Source of the DNA: Candidatus Methanimicrococcus odontotermitis
Lineage (GTDB): Archaea; Halobacteriota; Methanosarcinia; Methanosarcinales; Methanosarcinaceae
Reading direction: 5' to 3'
Assembly: GCA_031286065.1 (NCBI GenBank)
Contig: JAITUZ010000017.1
Location: forward strand, 1 to 64,000
Length of the DNA stretch: 64,000 bases
Below are positions 21,355 through 32,850 of this stretch, piece after piece. Position 1 is the stretch's first letter. The number at the start of each line of letters is the position of its first letter. Under the pieces are notes generated by a model, which saw nothing but the letters and a program-made list of their open reading frames with translations, did not search any database and had not been told where the DNA came from. Both the position numbers and the translations under genes were made by a program.

Positions 21355-22434
21355 TCATTTTTCCGCGTCTGCCGCTAACTGTTTGCCGTAAGCCGCAGCA
21401 TCATTTTCGGACGGAACAGGCGTTTCTTCGCACGCTTTGACAAAAGCGCGGATATTTTCAAGCGGCGTGGTTTCGGGAACGTCGCAGGCGGATCCGGCGA
21501 TGTTAATTCCTTGGCGGATGACTTCGGCGGTTGCGCTGTACACGTCTTCAGGCGTTCCGTTCGGGAACAGTTCGATGACATCCAAATTGCCGTAAGCGGA
21601 CACGTTTCCGAGTTTTTGTTTGGCGTACCAAACCGGAACGGCTTTGTCAAAGGAGAAGCCTTCGACGCCGGAGACGGCAATATGCTCAAGCATCGGCTTT
21701 GTGTTGCCGCAGATGTGCAGAATCGTCGGTGCGCCGGTTCCTTTTCTCATCTTTTTGATTGCCGGCAGAACGAATTCGGCGTACATGTCTCCGGACAGTA
21801 AATCTCCGGACGATGTCGGATCAATCGCAAAAAGAATGTCAGCCCCGTTTGCGGCCAGCAGTTTTTGATAATCAATGACGAAATCAGTGATTTTGTCAAC
21901 CAGCGTATGCACTTTGTCCGGATCGCTCAAAATCCACATGAACAATTCATCCACGCTTGCCATGTGGCCGGCAATCGTAAACGGGCAGACCGTTGTCGGA
22001 AGAAGTGCTAAGTCGCTGCCGTATTTTGATTTCAGAAGGTCAAGCGCTTTCAAAACGACCGGAATGCGCCCGCGCTCTTCAATTTTTTCGGGAACCGTAA
22101 AATCATCCGGATTCATCACGGAATGTTTTTGAATCGGCGGGCGGTCGATTTTGCGCCAATCAAGAACGGCCCCAAGCACTTCGGCTTCAAGAGAAATATC
22201 AAACGGCAGCGTGGTTCCGTCAACGCCGCACATGTCATGAGGCGCGGCCGCCATATCCGCCATCATCTGCGGATCATAATGCACTTTCGGATACGCCGCA
22301 CCGACAGCGTTCATCATTTCAGCCGTCGTCATCACAAGACCGTTCGCGGACGACGTACGGTCTACTTGTTGACCGCAGACGGCGGCAAGTGCTCTCTCTG
22401 CGGCTGTCATTTGTTTAACCATATTGAAACACAT
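21355..22434 (-). CDS. Methylcobamide:CoM methyltransferase family protein (MtaA/MtbA/UroD family)
   Basis: TAAERALAAVCGQQVDR, HICGNTKPMLEHI, GNLDVIELFPNGTPEDV. Confidence 0.9.
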   Translation of the reverse strand: MCFNMVKQMTAAERALAAVCGQQVDRTSSANGLVMTTAEMMNAVGAAYPKVHYDPQMMADMAAAPHDMCGVDGTTLPFDISLEAEVLGAVLDWRKIDRPPIQKHSVMNPDDFTVPEKIEERGRIPVVLKALDLLKSKYGSDLALLPTTVCPFTIAGHMASVDELFMWILSDPDKVHTLVDKITDFVIDYQKLLAANGADILFAIDPTSSGDLLSGDMYAEFVLPAIKKMRKGTGAPTILHICGNTKPMLEHIAVSGVEGFSFDKAVPVWYAKQKLGNVSAYGNLDVIELFPNGTPEDVYSATAEVIRQGINIAGSACDVPETTPLENIRAFVKACEETPVPSENDAAAYGKQLAADAEK

Positions 22435-22764
22435 CTCCTTTTTTGAACAAAGTTTGAATGTATTTTTTTGGATTATTTAATAGAAGGCACAAAAATCGCT
22501 CTTGGTTCTCTCAAAACGTCCGAAGAAAGATCAAAATAATTTTTTTTGAAGAGAGCTTTTTGTTGTTGGCGATTTTATTAATTTATAAATGGGGGTTTGG
22601 GGTATTTATATTTTGGGAAGGGGACGGTGTTGGAAAAAATGCGAAGAGATGGTGGAGAGGATTTATTTGGATTTGAGAAGAGAGAATTGAAAAAAGTTCT
22701 ATTTCACCCATAATTAAAATATTTGATTTAACTATTTGAATTAAATAAAATCGAAGAAATTCAA

Positions 22765-23276
22765 ATGAATTACACATTTACTTTTGACGCCTTAAAAGAT
22801 GCACCTTTGATAATTGACGCCATTTATGAAGGAGGAAATGAAAACAATCTTTCGGGGGAACCGATATCAAAACTACTACAAAATGTTGGCAACATGGGAG
22901 GATTTAGAAAAACAAATAGAAAAGATAAATCAAATCTACCTGCATATGTTATCATTTATACACCCATGGAAGAACTGGAATGGCCAGATCTTTTAGATGT
23001 TGAAATCGGGGTTTTTAGATATTAGGGGGATAATAGAAAAGCTGGAAAAGAGTTACATGAAACACAAAAAGGTGGAAACTTTCTATTAAAAGAGGTATTT
23101 CGTTGGCTTCATGAAAATGGCGATTCACTTAAAAAGATTCCCCCATTTTTGATTTTTAAAAGGACAGGAAAAGGAAAAATGTGCAATTTGGGGGTTTAGC
23201 CGCGCCGGAAAAATACAAATATTCCATCGAATGGACATAATTCAATGAATATTATTGAATGGTTAAATTCTATTTA
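22765..23276 (+). pseudogene. Remnant of an McrA-like (ScoMcrA-type N-terminal head) restriction endonuclease, with in-frame TAG at 23023 and a downstream frameshift
   Basis: ...VFRY-TAG-GDNRKAGKELHETQKGGNFLLKEVF...FLIFKRTGKGK, then VQFGGLAAPEKYKYSIEWT continues in another frame; C-terminal nuclease domain absent. Confidence 0.7.
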
Positions 23277-24188
23277 ACTAATTTCTCTAACTTTAGATTC
23301 AAGCTTTTCAAGATTTTCTTTATGTTTTCGAATATTCTGTCGAATTTCTTTGCATTTTTCAGAATTGAAAACAATATTTTCTTTTTTATTTTCGAAAAAG
23401 TCATTTTTATCATCATTACATAAAACAGCATGAGCAAAAAGATTGCGAGTTTTCGTAATTTCATCATTATAATCCGTAGAGAAATCGTCTAATTCTAATT
23501 GTTTTAAAACTTCACCAATGGCTTGGGCTTGTTGATATGATGAAAAAAGCACATTGTCCCCCATTAACTTATCAATTGACTTATTTTGTTTGTATTTTTC
23601 AAATTTATTAAATTTCTCATTGATATGAGTGCTTACAGCATCAAAAATTTTATCAGATATGCATTCTGTATCCAATTTAATACAGGACATACATAAATTA
23701 ATGATGTTCATTTTAGTGGCATCCAATAAACTTGTTTCATGCATAATCATTCCACGCATGACAATAATATGTTGAAATTTTCGAATTGTTAAATCTATGA
23801 GTTTTATTATTTCATTATAAACAGATTTATGATGGCCGTCTTGCAAAGAATGTGTCTCTAAAAAGGTAATTCGATTAATTTGACCAATATCTCCTAACTT
23901 ATGTGCTGTATAAAATAAAATTTCTGTAGAGACATTTGAGTTACGAATTTCTTTAATTATTTGATCTCCATTTTTTTCAATGGTTGGATATGATGCAAGA
24001 TTATAATCAGTTAGAATGAGATCAAAATCTCCAGTGAAATGTGAAAAATCATTGAATTTAGGAATAGGACATATTTTTGGTTCAAATCCATTAATATTTA
24101 GATGGTCTGAAACTTTTTGAAGCCAGCCATCGCTAATAAATTCATCGATATGATCGTCAATCCACAAAATATTGTAATCTAACTTCAT
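23274..24188 (-). CDS. Receiver-like (response-regulator-like) protein
   Basis: NILWIDDHID, DFDLILTDYNLA, EILFYTAH; 4-bp overlap with the upstream ATPase gene. Confidence 0.72.
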   Translation of the reverse strand: MKLDYNILWIDDHIDEFISDGWLQKVSDHLNINGFEPKICPIPKFNDFSHFTGDFDLILTDYNLASYPTIEKNGDQIIKEIRNSNVSTEILFYTAHKLGDIGQINRITFLETHSLQDGHHKSVYNEIIKLIDLTIRKFQHIIVMRGMIMHETSLLDATKMNIINLCMSCIKLDTECISDKIFDAVSTHINEKFNKFEKYKQNKSIDKLMGDNVLFSSYQQAQAIGEVLKQLELDDFSTDYNDEITKTRNLFAHAVLCNDDKNDFFENKKENIVFNSEKCKEIRQNIRKHKENLEKLESKVREIS

Positions 24189-26662
24189 TTTTTCAACTCT
24201 ATTCTAAATTTAGTTCCAACGTTTTCCGTAGATGATACCGAGATGAATCCACCCATATCTCTCTCAATAACGGATTTGATAGTAAATAATCCGATACCAG
24301 ACCCATCTGTTGTTGTAAAACCTAAATCAAAAATGTTATCTAAATTTTGATTAGATATTCCTTTCCCATCATCTTTAATTGTAAAAATTAAGTCATCATT
24401 AGAAATATTAAAATCAAATAATATCTCGTTAGCATTTGCCTTTTCTGCATTAGTTATAAAATTATCAATAATAATTGTAACTTCTAGCGGACTAAAATCC
24501 ATGACAAATACTTCATTGCTATTATCCAACCGGATGTTCAGATTTGTTTTAAGTGCCGGATCAGTAGAAAGATAAATTTCTTCAATGTATTCTTTAATAA
24601 ATTGAACCACATCTCCACTCAATGATTTTGCTTCCACACCGAAATTAGCACGAGTTATGAAATTCGAAACAGATCTAATTTTTGTAGCCTCTTTTATTAT
24701 TGTATAAATTTTGTTCAATTCTTTTTCAGAAACATTCTTACTCCTCAATAAATCATTAGCATTGGTAATTATTCTACTAGAGGAATGACCAATATTATGT
24801 TGTAAACCAACGATTTGTTCTTTTTCTCTTCCAATGATTGAACTTTGGAATAACCTTATTTTCTTCTCTTCTTCGAGTTTTACGACTGCGACTTCTTTTT
24901 CTTTTTCTGCATTTGCCCGCTTTTCTGCCTCTTCCTTGGCTTTTTGTTCTGCATCTTTGCGAGCGATTTCTTCTTTTAGCTTTTTAATTTCAGCCTCTTT
25001 TTGAGCGAATTCTGCTTTTTTACGAGCTTCTTCCTCAATTTTTGCCCGTTCTTCTGCCACTTTTCGTTTTTGTTCCTCTTCAACTAATTTCCGCTCAGTG
25101 TCTATTTTTTGTTTCAATATAGTATTGTACTCTGCCTCAGCATCTTCAACATTTTGAAAAAGTTGAGGATCATTAATATTAGTTGCAAATTTAGATAAAT
25201 CTCTAAAAACATCGGGGTTTATCTTTTCCAGATTATTATCAATAATAGAAATTAAATCATGATTGTAATCCAAGATCTCAATATTTTTATTATCAGATAA
25301 TTTCCGGATAATTTCAATGTAATGAGCACGGCTTCCTAAACTTCCTTTTATTACAGAAATATCTTCAGATTGTTTATCCCTTTCCCGAAATGGTTCTTTT
25401 TCATCTCCATACCCTTTTTTATCCCATCCAAGCCCCCATTGAACAAAACCCAAATACCTTTCTAAGGGCTTGATTGCAACATTCATAAATAATTTTATAA
25501 GAAGGTGGACGCCTTCGGTTTCAACTAATCCCCCATCTCGACTAGAAACTTCCTTAAACATTAGATTATCGTCTGTAAATAATTCAATTCGTCCTAGTAA
25601 ATCGCGTGTTCCAAGAAAACGTCGATTTCCTTGCTGGTGCCTGTAATCAATGCCTAAACTATCATCACCAATATTTCCAAAAGGATAAACTCTGAACCCA
25701 TTTTTAAAGAAAAAAATCGAACCAAAGTTTACATTATCAACTCCCATTTGCTTAGTAAAATTGGATTTTGCAACAGTATTTAAATAAAAAATGTGAAAAG
25801 AAACATCGGTTAAAATATTGCTATAAGAGTTAGCTTCTCGAGTCTTGTAAATTAATGCATCCCTATCCATCAACTCAGAAATAATCCAATGTTTTGAAAC
25901 AGTAATTTTTATTTGAGTTGTTTTTAATCCAAGATTTTCAAAAATAAAATTACCTACGAATCCGTTCACTTTATTTCGTGTTAACCCCTCAACATCATCA
26001 TTACCTATTTCATCAATACATTCAATTTCAATTTCAAATTCATTAGAACTAAAAGGATTAATGAGCTTTTCAAGAGAATGTTTTAGCTTTTGCATCTTTT
26101 TCCGGTCCCATGTAGAATGCAGCTTTGAAATTTCAAGTTTAGTTCCAAATTCAAATTCATTTGAAATTGTTTCATGCTGAACCATTATTTGAATAAATTC
26201 CGATATAGAACTTTTTTCAAACTCATTCCAATCAACATCAATCTTTTCCGTAAAATTTGTATTCTTCTTTCGAGAGATTAGAATCAAATGACTTCCTAAA
26301 CGATCACATGAAAAACGTCCAATACCTTTTGCTCCTGCATAATGTTTCCTCCGAATATTATCACGATAATTTTGATTTTGTGATAAGCCAATATCATCCG
26401 AGTCCTCAATACCATCTCTTTTTGCAGAATATGCAACAAAAAGCCATTTATTTTTGATGTCGTCTAATGACATACCTTTACCATTGTCAAAAACAGTGAT
26501 TTTATCTTTTTCAAAAATTATTTTGACCTGAGTCGCACTAGCATCATAAGAATTCTTCACCAACTCAAAAATTGCAATATTATCATCGGTAATTAAATCC
26601 TTTCCAATAATGTTTTTCAAAGCAGAACTAACTTTAAAAGATAACTCATTCATCCATTTCAC
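24185..26662 (-). CDS. Dual GHKL ATPase: N-terminal MORC/Hsp90-like ATPase, coiled coil, C-terminal histidine-kinase-type HATPase
   Basis: N-term ELVKNSYDA / VFDNGKGM / AKGIGRFS; C-term NFITNAEKANA / IKDDGKGI / GSGIGLFTIKSVIE; long charged coiled coil between. Confidence 0.85.
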   Translation of the reverse strand: MKWMNELSFKVSSALKNIIGKDLITDDNIAIFELVKNSYDASATQVKIIFEKDKITVFDNGKGMSLDDIKNKWLFVAYSAKRDGIEDSDDIGLSQNQNYRDNIRRKHYAGAKGIGRFSCDRLGSHLILISRKKNTNFTEKIDVDWNEFEKSSISEFIQIMVQHETISNEFEFGTKLEISKLHSTWDRKKMQKLKHSLEKLINPFSSNEFEIEIECIDEIGNDDVEGLTRNKVNGFVGNFIFENLGLKTTQIKITVSKHWIISELMDRDALIYKTREANSYSNILTDVSFHIFYLNTVAKSNFTKQMGVDNVNFGSIFFFKNGFRVYPFGNIGDDSLGIDYRHQQGNRRFLGTRDLLGRIELFTDDNLMFKEVSSRDGGLVETEGVHLLIKLFMNVAIKPLERYLGFVQWGLGWDKKGYGDEKEPFRERDKQSEDISVIKGSLGSRAHYIEIIRKLSDNKNIEILDYNHDLISIIDNNLEKINPDVFRDLSKFATNINDPQLFQNVEDAEAEYNTILKQKIDTERKLVEEEQKRKVAEERAKIEEEARKKAEFAQKEAEIKKLKEEIARKDAEQKAKEEAEKRANAEKEKEVAVVKLEEEKKIRLFQSSIIGREKEQIVGLQHNIGHSSSRIITNANDLLRSKNVSEKELNKIYTIIKEATKIRSVSNFITRANFGVEAKSLSGDVVQFIKEYIEEIYLSTDPALKTNLNIRLDNSNEVFVMDFSPLEVTIIIDNFITNAEKANANEILFDFNISNDDLIFTIKDDGKGISNQNLDNIFDLGFTTTDGSGIGLFTIKSVIERDMGGFISVSSTENVGTKFRIELKK

Positions 26663-27860
26663 CCATTTCTTTTAATGCCAATCCTGCAAGCTCACCGAAT
26701 AATGGAGGAATTGCGTTTCCAATTTGAGTATATCGAGGAACCTCAAACTTTCGCAACTTTCCCCCCGTTGTATATTTTTCTTTAATTTTATAAGAATCTG
26801 GAAATGTCTGAATTCGTGCATATTCCCTAACAGTTAAAATACGTGGTTCAGAATAATGAATATAATCATCGGGATGAGTTGTTAATGTAGGGCATTTAGA
26901 ATTACCATCCAAAACTGTGATTCCTCTTTTTTTGACACCCCATTCATCTCTTTCTTTACTTGTAAGTCTTTTATTTCGAGCAGGGTATTTTTTCAAAAGG
27001 GTTGAAAATAACATTTTTGTTTCAAGATTATGTTTTGCAAAACTGTGACTATCTGCAACAACTCCTTTCTTTGCAACTTGGTCCCGCATTAATTTTTGAT
27101 AAGAACTTTGAGGAGTACCGTATTTTCCAGCAGCAAAATTTTTACGGTCAGGGCATTGAGTTGTTCCATTTTGTTCAAGTAAATCGGAAATGGCCTCATC
27201 AACCGTCACGTTTTCAGAAATACCTTTCTCTAAAAGAAAATCGTATTTCATCTTTTCAATTAATTCAAAAAACTCTTCAGCTTTTCTGTTTGAAGAATTT
27301 TTTAAAACACCTACTAAAATGAAACGTTCACGCCTTTGAGGAACACCATAATTTGAAAAATCGATAACTTTGGATTTAATATCATATCCAAAATCTTCCA
27401 GTTTTTCTACAACAATTTTGGAGTAAGGAATACCTCGCTTATCCTCTGTAACAAAAGAGTAAGTAAACCCCTTAACATTTTCAAAAAAAATAAGTTTTGG
27501 GCGAACTAAATCAATGAACTTGATATAAGAATAGACAAGTTTATTTCTTTCATCCTCTTCAATGCGTTTACCTGCCATTGAAAATCCTTGGCATGGGGGC
27601 CCGCCAGCCACTAAATCAACCTGTCCACGCAATGACAGTAATTGATCTTTATTTTTTAAAAGTAATTCATTTATGTCATGATTCGTTTCTTCAAGCCAAT
27701 CTGGAAAATAAAAATGCTTCCGCTCCTCGATCAAATTAGATTTCAAAGTAGAAAATGCAAAAGGACTTTTTTCGACTGCAAATAGACCGGTCCAACCTGC
27801 ATTATGCAATCCGAGAGATAACCCTCCGCAACCAGCAAATATGTCAATATAATTTGGCAT
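26646..27860 (-). CDS. DNA (cytosine-5) methyltransferase, Dcm type
   Basis: DIFAGCGGLSLGL, GGPPCQGFS, FENVKG, C-terminal RxxARIQTFPD and QIGNAIPP. Confidence 0.96.
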   Translation of the reverse strand: MPNYIDIFAGCGGLSLGLHNAGWTGLFAVEKSPFAFSTLKSNLIEERKHFYFPDWLEETNHDINELLLKNKDQLLSLRGQVDLVAGGPPCQGFSMAGKRIEEDERNKLVYSYIKFIDLVRPKLIFFENVKGFTYSFVTEDKRGIPYSKIVVEKLEDFGYDIKSKVIDFSNYGVPQRRERFILVGVLKNSSNRKAEEFFELIEKMKYDFLLEKGISENVTVDEAISDLLEQNGTTQCPDRKNFAAGKYGTPQSSYQKLMRDQVAKKGVVADSHSFAKHNLETKMLFSTLLKKYPARNKRLTSKERDEWGVKKRGITVLDGNSKCPTLTTHPDDYIHYSEPRILTVREYARIQTFPDSYKIKEKYTTGGKLRKFEVPRYTQIGNAIPPLFGELAGLALKEMGEMDE

Positions 27861-27962
27861 ATAATCATAAAAAGGAACAAGAGATATAAAAGTATATCAG
27901 TAGAGCAAATGTACGAAATAATATAAATTGGGAGAAATATAATTTGGATTTCAATTCCTTCT

Positions 27963-29425
<1,463 letters not shown>

Positions 29426-29429
<4 letters not shown>

Positions 29430-30490
29430 ACCTTCCTGTTTGCCGCGATTTCGCGAATCTTTTCCATGACTTTACTGATTTCAATGATATTTCCGCCGAG
29501 ACGGCTGACCAAATCAACCGGCCGCTTGCACCGAATCGCGAGCATAATATCATCGCGCATCTGCCCCGCGCTCATTTCAACGGAAATAAACACGCAGTCA
29601 CGTTCCGCGATTTTCTGCAATTCCTTTTCAGGGAAAGGAGAAAGCGTAATCGGACGGAACAGACCGACTTTTAGACCTTCTTTGCGGGCTTCATCGGCGG
29701 AGCTTTTGGAAATGCGGCTGCTGATGCCGTAAGAAACCAAAATGATTTCCGCGTCATCCGTCAGATATTCTTCAAAAAGCGGCTCTTTGTCAGCGATTTC
29801 CTGATACTTCTTCTGAAGCTTCATATTGAAGGCTTCCTGCTGCGCGAAATCCAGGAAAATGGATGTGACGAGATTCTTCTTCGTGTCTTCCGTTCCCGAG
29901 ACCGCCCATGCCGTGTCAATGACAGGTTCGATCGCTTTTTCCGGAAAAACGACGGGCTCCATCATTTGCCCCAAAACGCCGTCCGACAAAATAATAACAG
30001 GATTTCTGTACTTGAACGCTAAATCAAAGCCTTTGTACGTCAAATCACACATTTCCTGAACCGAATTCGGCGCCAGAACAATATTTTTATAGTTTCCGTG
30101 GCCGCCGCCTTTAACAGCCTGATTGTAATCGGCCTGCTCGGGGCCGATATTTCCCAAACCCGGACCGGCGCGCTGGATATCAACGATGACTGCCGGCAAT
30201 TCGGCGCCGGCCAAATAAGAAATGCCTTCCTGTTTCAAACTCATTCCGGGACCCGAAGATGCCGTCAAGACGCGGTGTCCCGCTGCGGCCGCGCCGTAAA
30301 CCATATTGACAGCCGCTTCTTCAGATTCCGCCTGAACAAACTTGCGTCCGGCTTGTGGGAAATAAGAGGACGCCTCGTGCAGAATTTCACTGGCGGGCGT
30401 GATCGGGTATCCGAAATAACAGTCACAGCCGGCATACATCGCGCCGATGATAACGGCCGTATTTCCTTTAATCAATTGAGCAGACATCAT
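29426..30490 (-). CDS. 2-oxoacid:ferredoxin oxidoreductase alpha subunit (VOR/KOR type)
   Basis: [29 protein letters not shown]; operonic with 27963-29429. Confidence 0.93.
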
Positions 30491-30742
30491 TCAGGTCTCC
30501 GCTTTTGCTTTTTTCGGAACGTGAACTTCAATCGCATTCGGCTCGGGGCAGGTATAATAACAGTTTCCGCAGCCGCTGCAGCCTTCACCTTTATAGGCCG
30601 CGTACATGTAACCGCGTTCGTTCAAAACCGTTCCCGGCTCCAAAACATTTCTCGGGCAATCCAAAATGCACCGGCCGCAGGCTTTGCATTCAAGCGCGTG
30701 AATCACCGGATAAGGAGACTGTTTTTCTTGTAATTCAGACAT
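30491..30742 (-). CDS. 4Fe-4S ferredoxin subunit of 2-oxoacid oxidoreductase
   Basis: [12 protein letters not shown] and [19 protein letters not shown]. Confidence 0.93.
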   Translation of the reverse strand: MSELQEKQSPYPVIHALECKACGRCILDCPRNVLEPGTVLNERGYMYAAYKGEGCSGCGNCYYTCPEPNAIEVHVPKKAKAET

Positions 30743-30877
30743 TCATCCACCTCTTAAAAAATAACTTGAAAAGAATAAACTCATTCATTTGACATTATTG
30801 GAAGAAATGACTGTATTTATAATTAATGACAATGAGAGACGAACAGTGCCGTCAGAATGACAAATCAAATAAAAGAA

Positions 30878-31399
30878 TTATTTTTTGGAGGCAAGAGATT
30901 TCCAAACAATAAATATGAAAAGAAACACCAAAACAATCAATGAGATGAATTGAATTAAAATTGAATAACTGATACTGGGGAACTGCACCATATCACTGCT
31001 TACAAATACAATATTTGCTTTATCTATCGAAACATGTGACGCGTATTTGTTTATAATATCAGAAACTGCTTTAAAATCATTATCATCTATCTCATCCGCA
31101 ATTTTGTAATAACATTCAATCAAAATGAGACCATCGGACGTGACTCCGGCAGAAATAATAAATCCGCCATTCTCATACAGATAATCGTTTAATTCATTTT
31201 CATTATAAAGAGATTCAAGAATAAAACCTAATTTTTCAATATCTTGGGCTTCTGAAGACGATGGGATGTCACCATATAAAATAGGACTGCCGAAATAAGT
31301 CAGATTATTTTGAGTACAATATATCGGTGTAATCAGAAACAGAATAACGGAAAAAAAGCATAAGAAATGCATCAGAGAGAAAGATTTCAATTGATTCAC
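30878..31399 (-). CDS. Exported, C-terminally membrane-anchored protein, paralogous to the N-terminal part of the adjacent protease-like gene
   Basis: Signal peptide, YGDIP...GFIL...LYENGG shared with 31439-32671, C-terminal TM. Confidence 0.65.
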   Translation of the reverse strand: MNQLKSFSLMHFLCFFSVILFLITPIYCTQNNLTYFGSPILYGDIPSSSEAQDIEKLGFILESLYNENELNDYLYENGGFIISAGVTSDGLILIECYYKIADEIDDNDFKAVSDIINKYASHVSIDKANIVFVSSDMVQFPSISYSILIQFISLIVLVFLFIFIVWKSLASKK

Positions 31400-31438
31400 C
31401 TTTATAAAAAATTAAAATGATATCTTTAATAGATATCA

Positions 31439-32671
31439 TCACTCCCTAAAGAGTGGAACATACCCCAGTTTTGTAATTTCAGTACAAGGCGTATAATATG
31501 TTCGTCCATTTATACCCAATGTTCCACTTCCGCCTGTGATAGTACCCATTAAATAAGCTTTACCATCCTCACGAATATGGAAAATTGGACCACCGCTATC
31601 ACCACCGGTTCCGATACATGGTTCAACAACACCCAATCGATCAAGTTTGACTCCAACAAATGTATAATTATTGTAATATCCAATTGTTGTACCAGATGTT
31701 AATCCAGTCGCTTTCCCAGATTTTAAAACAGTATAATTGTTTCCAATCGTTCCATAATATCCTCCAACCGAATGATTAATTTCGGTACCATTGGCATATT
31801 GTCTGACACTGCTGTTATTTAATACTTTAGAATAAAATTTAGTACCATTGACATTATTACATGGAACGAATGCTGCGTCAATATTTGTGTAATTAACATT
31901 CATCGATCCGACACTTCCATTCGGATGGAGCAACAGCGGTTGATAAACGGTGGCACGGGAGAAATTGGAAAGATGAGCAGCTGTTACAAAGCCTTTTTGA
32001 TTTGTACCATTTTGTATTGCTGCAAAACCAACGGTTCCTGAAAGAAGTTTAGAAGTCTCCATACCAACGCCCCCAATAACAGGTCTGAAGCTGCTGTTGT
32101 AACCCAACACTGCTAAAGCAGAAGCTTTCTCCATAGTCTCCGTGGCCTCCGAAACAGAGAACGAAGGCGTCTTTTCAATAGAAAATATCACAGGTACATC
32201 TGACATATCTTCTTTAAAAGCATATATTTCAAAAATGTCATAAATCTCTTTCAGATTACTTTGGCTTATATTGCCACATTCCTCATGAATTAGAATATTG
32301 ATGTAACCTTTGTTAAATGGTCCATACCCAACAACAGGACCACCATTCTCATAAAGATATTTTTCTAATGCGGAATCCTCAGCAATCTTGTCTGAGACAT
32401 TACACAAAATAAACCATCAATCAGCTGATTCCCTTCCAGCATTTTTTTGAGGAATAGAACCATAAGTAGCAAGGGTATTATCAGGAGTTCCTTTTAGATT
32501 ATTTAAAGAAACAAAAAAATTAGAATCTAAAGAAAAACCACTTTGAATCATATCCTCGTAAACAATTTCTTGTGTAATGACTCCATCTTCCGGAAGTTGA
32601 CCAACCGCCTGAGAAATCAAGCACATAAGGAACAACAGCGTTATTAAGTAAATACACGCATTTTTTATCAT
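31439..32671 (-). pseudogene. Secreted chymotrypsin-like (S1) serine protease-like gene interrupted by in-frame TGA at 32417-32419
   Basis: Signal peptide at 32671; FVTAAHL, NIDAAFV, GTGGDSGGP triad context; both ORF-track pieces are in the same frame separated only by TGA. Confidence 0.72.
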
Positions 32672-32850
32672 ATTTTAACCTCCCAATTAAAACTGCGAAA
32701 TTTAAAAAATCGCAAGTATATTTTGCTGACTTAATACAGCAAATAAAAAAGAGATCTGAACTGTATAAAAAACTTATTAAATAATCGCCAATAAAAAAAT
32801 GTTAAAATTATACATTCATAAGAATGTATAAATATTGAATTAAATTCAGA

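Noticed and set aside
23203-23205. Second in-frame TAG (23197 region) in the endonuclease remnant as a further pyrrolysine codon
   Set aside because: It lies after a likely frameshift; the conserved continuation (VQFGGLAAPEKYKYS) is in another frame, so the TAG is out of the real frame.
32417-32419. TGA in the protease gene as selenocysteine
   Set aside because: No supporting SECIS reading, Sec is not expected in this lineage, and the paralog has no Cys there; nonsense mutation is simpler.
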